A stretch of DNA of 8,222 nt from Gammaproteobacteria bacterium (GTDB lineage Bacteria > Pseudomonadota > Gammaproteobacteria > Pseudomonadales > UBA7434): NCBI GenBank assembly GCA_024280785.1, contig JAJRPK010000415.1:1-8222 (forward strand). The letters run 5' to 3'. This document shows positions 5,666 to 8,222 of the stretch, piece after piece. The notes under the pieces are model-generated. The model did not search any database. It worked only from the letters and a program-made list of their open reading frames with translations, and was not told the origin of the DNA. Made by a program: the position numbers and the translations under genes. Each line of letters opens with the position of its first letter. Within the stretch, counting starts at the first letter, position 1.

Positions 5666-5680
5666 AATAATAAGATTTTA

Positions 5681-5710
5681 TTGTCCAATTGTACTTATTT
5701 TATCTAAAAT
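5681..5710 (+). promoter_or_regulatory. Possible promoter of the lemA operon
   Basis: TTGTCC (5681-5686) and TAAAAT (5705-5710) are separated by 18 bp. This is the best sigma70-like pair I find before lemA. It would give a leader of about 160 nt containing small inverted repeats (GAACA/TGTTC at 5735-5753; CTGAA/TTCAG at 5776-5789) and a 17-bp tandem repeat. Matches are moderate. Confidence 0.3.
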
Positions 5711-5795
5711 CCTTTTACGTCGGTGCTAAACTATGAACAGATAAATTTTGTTCAGTTCCGTATACATGCTAGTAGCTGAAATCATTCAGTGCATT

Positions 5796-5829
5796 TTACG
5801 CAACGGCCGCAATTACGCAACGGCCACAA
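5796..5829. repeat. 17-bp tandem direct repeat in the lemA leader
   Basis: TTACGCAACGGCCGCAA (5796-5812) is followed directly by a copy differing at one base (5813-5829, A for G). It ends 45 bp before the lemA ATG. The GC-rich unit stands out from its AT-rich surroundings. It may be a duplicated regulator-binding or RNA element, or recent slippage. Confidence 0.8.
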
Positions 5830-5874
5830 CAGCTAAGTAACTCCCAGGCAACACCTTAAACGAGGGTATCAATA

Positions 5875-6471
5875 ATGGACATTTCTAGCATAGTATTATG
5901 GGTAGGCATAGCCGCTCTACTGTTTTATGTCATTTCTATTTACAACAACCTCGTCAGTTTAAAAAACCGTTACAAAAATGGCTTTGCACAAATTGAAGTA
6001 CAGCTTAAACGCCGTTACGACCTTATCCCTAATTTAATCGAAGTTGCTAAAAAGTATATGGAACACGAGCGAGAAACACTCGAAGCTGTAATCGCTGCCA
6101 GAAATGCAGCGCAAGACGGCTTGGCCGCCGCCGCTTCCGACCCGGGTAACGCTAATGCTATGAGGCAACTTGCGGGTGCTGAAGGCGCACTGGCCAGTTC
6201 ACTTGGAAAGCTCAACGTTGTTATGGAAGCCTACCCTGACTTAAAAGCCAATCAAAATATGATGCAAGTCTCCGAAGAGCTAACGACCACAGAAAACCGC
6301 GTTGCATTTTCACGGCAATCCTTTAATGACGCAGTTACCGCTTACAACGAATTTCGCCAGAGTTTTCCGCCAACGATTTTTGCATCTATGTTTGGCCACC
6401 CCACGGATGCAGAATTGATGGAGTATGCCGATAGCGAAGCTATTCAAGAAGCTCCGAAAGTTAGCTTTTAA
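5875..6471 (+). CDS. lemA: LemA family protein
   Basis: This 198-residue protein is anchored by one N-terminal transmembrane helix (about 5-23) and followed by an all-helical bundle. The family hallmark is intact: RRYDLIPNLIEVAKKYMEHE (46-65), then a second helix pair with YPDLKAN (120-126) and the conserved segment ENRVAFSRQSFNDAVTAYN (140-158). The length is typical (about 185-200). ATG 5875 has a GAGGG about ten bases upstream. LemA proteins have no settled biochemical activity and are often encoded beside membrane proteases. Here the next gene, 11 bp downstream, is an M48 metallopeptidase, so the two very likely form one transcript and may act together at the inner membrane. The short acidic C-terminal tail (YADSEAIQEAPK) is unremarkable. 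Confidence 0.95.
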   Translation: MDISSIVLWVGIAALLFYVISIYNNLVSLKNRYKNGFAQIEVQLKRRYDLIPNLIEVAKKYMEHERETLEAVIAARNAAQDGLAAAASDPGNANAMRQLAGAEGALASSLGKLNVVMEAYPDLKANQNMMQVSEELTTTENRVAFSRQSFNDAVTAYNEFRQSFPPTIFASMFGHPTDAELMEYADSEAIQEAPKVSF

Positions 6472-6482
6472 GTAATTTACCT

Positions 6483-8222
6483 ATGAACTTTTTTGAACAG
6501 CAAGAACGAGCCAGAAAAAAAACCGGCCTGCTCATTGTATTATTTGGGTTGTCCGTTGTCTTTCTTATTATGGCAACCTGCCTGCTGGCTATTGCTGTTT
6601 TAGCCTATGGTCAGCAAAGCCCCGATTCAACCAGCCCAGCGATTTTTGAGCTATGGGCGCTGCTCCCACCTAATACCATTTTTAACATTACACTTGTGGT
6701 TATCAGTGTCGTCGGCTTAGGTAGTTTGTACAAGCTCGTGCAGCTATCAAAAGGCGGAGAAGCTGTCGCCGATATGTTAGGTGGGCGCCTTATCAATTTT
6801 AACACTCGCAACAATAATGAAAGAGTACTACTAAATGTCGTAGAAGAAATGGCGATTGCCTCCGGCATGCCCGTTCCCCCTGTCTACTTACTCGATGAAC
6901 AGGGTATCAATGCTTTTGCTGCGGGCACCAAGCCTAGTAATGCTGTTATTGGCGTTACCCAAGGTGCGATAGACCAGTTTAGCCGAGAGGAACTTCAAGG
7001 CGTTATCGCGCACGAATTTAGCCATATTTTTAATGGCGACATGCGGATGAATATCCGCCTAATCGGTGCCCTTAACGGCATATTGATATTTGGTATGATT
7101 GGCTACCTTTTACTTCGAGCTTCATCCATTGGTGCCATGAGGAATCGTTCACGAAACAATAATAGCGCGCTGCCATTGCTTATGCTCGGTGGTGGGCTTG
7201 TCGTCATAGGCTTCGGAGGGACTTTTTTTGGCAATTTGATCAAGAGCGCAGTCAGTCGACAACGAGAATTTTTAGCCGATGCATCGGCCGTTCAGTTCAC
7301 TAGAAACCCAGAGGGCATTGCCAGCGCGCTGAAAAAAATTGGTGGTTTTAGTGCAGGCTCTACCATTGAAAATCCGAGTGGAAAAGAAATTAGCCATATG
7401 TTTTTTGGCCAAGCCGTATCCTTTTCTTTCAACAGCCTGTTTGCGACCCACCCACCGCTCGAAGAACGGATTCGAAGGTTAGATAGCAAGTGGTCTGCAG
7501 ACACATCAAGCCAACAAGATTTACCTGATCAGCAAGCTGCGGCGAATAACGATTTTAATTCAGATAGCATTTCTGGGTTTGCCGGTCAATCGTCGGCGCA
7601 TTCTGCATCTAAGGCTTCAGCAGCTGTGCCTGTGACTGCCGACCAACTAACCGCTCCGTTACTTGATCCACTTAGCGATATTGGCGATACAGAAAAAAAC
7701 TACGCAAAACAATTTATTGCCAGCCTACCCGATGCGATTACACAAGCTGCACACGAAAGCTATGGTGCCAGAGCACTATGCTACGGTTTATTATTAGACT
7801 CTGAATTAACCGTTAGAGAAAAACAGCTCAAGACCATTAACGATCACGCCGATCCCATCGTATACGGTATGGTTAGTTCACTCTATAGTGAACTGCAAGG
7901 CATGGAACGGCAGAGCCTCGAAATCCTCGATTTATTGTTACCAGCACTAAAACAATTAAGCGCAGCACAGTGCAGTAATTTTAAAACAATATTAATGGCC
8001 CTTATTAGAGCCGACAATAAAATAGAACTGTTTGAATGGTCATTATTTAGCATCGTGAATAAATACTTGAACACTGACAAACTATCTCTAAAGGCAACAC
8101 GCGGAGTCAGAAATATAAAAATACTAGGGCAACCCATTAGCGTTATTTTATCTGCCATGGCCTACTCGGGAGTTTATAAAAGCTTATACGAGTCAGAGCA
8201 AAGCAAAGCCACGGAAAAAGAA
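6483..8222 (+). CDS. Membrane M48 (HtpX-like) zinc metallopeptidase with C-terminal extension, 3' end outside window
   Basis: At least 580 residues, with no stop before the window ends. Two N-terminal membrane helices (about 15-42 and 65-83) precede the catalytic domain. The zinc site is HEFSH (H177, E178, H181), with the third ligand E262 in SRQREFLADASA. Two more hydrophobic segments (about 195-212 and 229-252) lie between, as in HtpX. The family signature FATHPPLEERIRRLD is at 320-334. HtpX normally ends near residue 290. Here a Gln/Ser/Ala-rich, probably disordered linker (about 338-397) leads to a predicted helical region (398 onward) with a segment LMALIRADNKIELFEW that recalls TerB-like domains. 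Known HtpX members degrade damaged membrane proteins on the cytoplasmic side. The ATG at 6483 lies 11 bp after lemA without a Shine-Dalgarno, suggesting translational coupling. Confidence 0.93.
   Translation, partial: MNFFEQQERARKKTGLLIVLFGLSVVFLIMATCLLAIAVLAYGQQSPDSTSPAIFELWALLPPNTIFNITLVVISVVGLGSLYKLVQLSKGGEAVADMLGGRLINFNTRNNNERVLLNVVEEMAIASGMPVPPVYLLDEQGINAFAAGTKPSNAVIGVTQGAIDQFSREELQGVIAHEFSHIFNGDMRMNIRLIGALNGILIFGMIGYLLLRASSIGAMRNRSRNNNSALPLLMLGGGLVVIGFGGTFFGNLIKSAVSRQREFLADASAVQFTRNPEGIASALKKIGGFSAGSTIENPSGKEISHMFFGQAVSFSFNSLFATHPPLEERIRRLDSKWSADTSSQQDLPDQQAAANNDFNSDSISGFAGQSSAHSASKASAAVPVTADQLTAPLLDPLSDIGDTEKNYAKQFIASLPDAITQAAHESYGARALCYGLLLDSELTVREKQLKTINDHADPIVYGMVSSLYSELQGMERQSLEILDLLLPALKQLSAAQCSNFKTILMALIRADNKIELFEWSLFSIVNKYLNTDKLSLKATRGVRNIKILGQPISVILSAMAYSGVYKSLYESEQSKATEKE

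Noticed and set aside
6015..8158. Minus-strand frames opposite lemA and the M48 gene
   Set aside because: All are antisense to strongly supported coding sequence and are Ser/Leu/Ala-rich shadows.

Overview
The window reads as a chromosomal segment of a mid-GC, probably marine, gammaproteobacterium. That placement is inferred from the gene mix: a LemA/M48 protease pair, a Baeyer-Villiger-type monooxygenase, a CoA-transferase and a deazaflavin-oxidoreductase-fold protein. No rRNA, tRNA or housekeeping marker is present to confirm it.

Left part (1-2166): a 5'-truncated HAD phosphatase is followed by a decayed AT-rich stretch. That stretch holds a short piece resembling a protealysin-type propeptide and a start-less minus-strand reading frame. 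Next come a small F420/deazaflavin-dependent oxidoreductase-family protein (720-1178) and an unrecognised multi-pass membrane protein (1357-1965). The gene-poor gap after it carries a 13-bp tandem repeat and a hairpin.

Centre (2167-5210): a minus-strand acetyl-CoA hydrolase/transferase-family enzyme and a plus-strand Baeyer-Villiger-type flavoprotein monooxygenase are transcribed divergently from a 317-bp intergenic region. The monooxygenase side has a recognisable promoter whose -35 and start-site regions each overlap a TGATCA-centred palindrome, nested in a longer inverted repeat. The CoA-transferase side has four heptamer repeats. This suggests a regulated catabolic pair in which a ketone is oxidised to an ester or lactone and the derived acid is activated to its CoA thioester. 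The substrate cannot be read from the sequence.

Right part (5211-8222): a small minus-strand membrane protein, possibly on a leaderless transcript, faces the monooxygenase gene. It is divergent from a two-gene operon of lemA and a membrane M48 (HtpX-like) metallopeptidase 11 bp downstream. The peptidase has a long linker and a helical C-terminal extension absent from ordinary HtpX, and it is still open at the window edge. The operon leader carries a 17-bp tandem direct repeat.

No CRISPR array, insertion sequence, phage gene or RNA gene was found. Most genes belong to known families. The best leads are the divergent operator region, the C-terminal domain of the M48 protein, and the two unrecognised membrane proteins.
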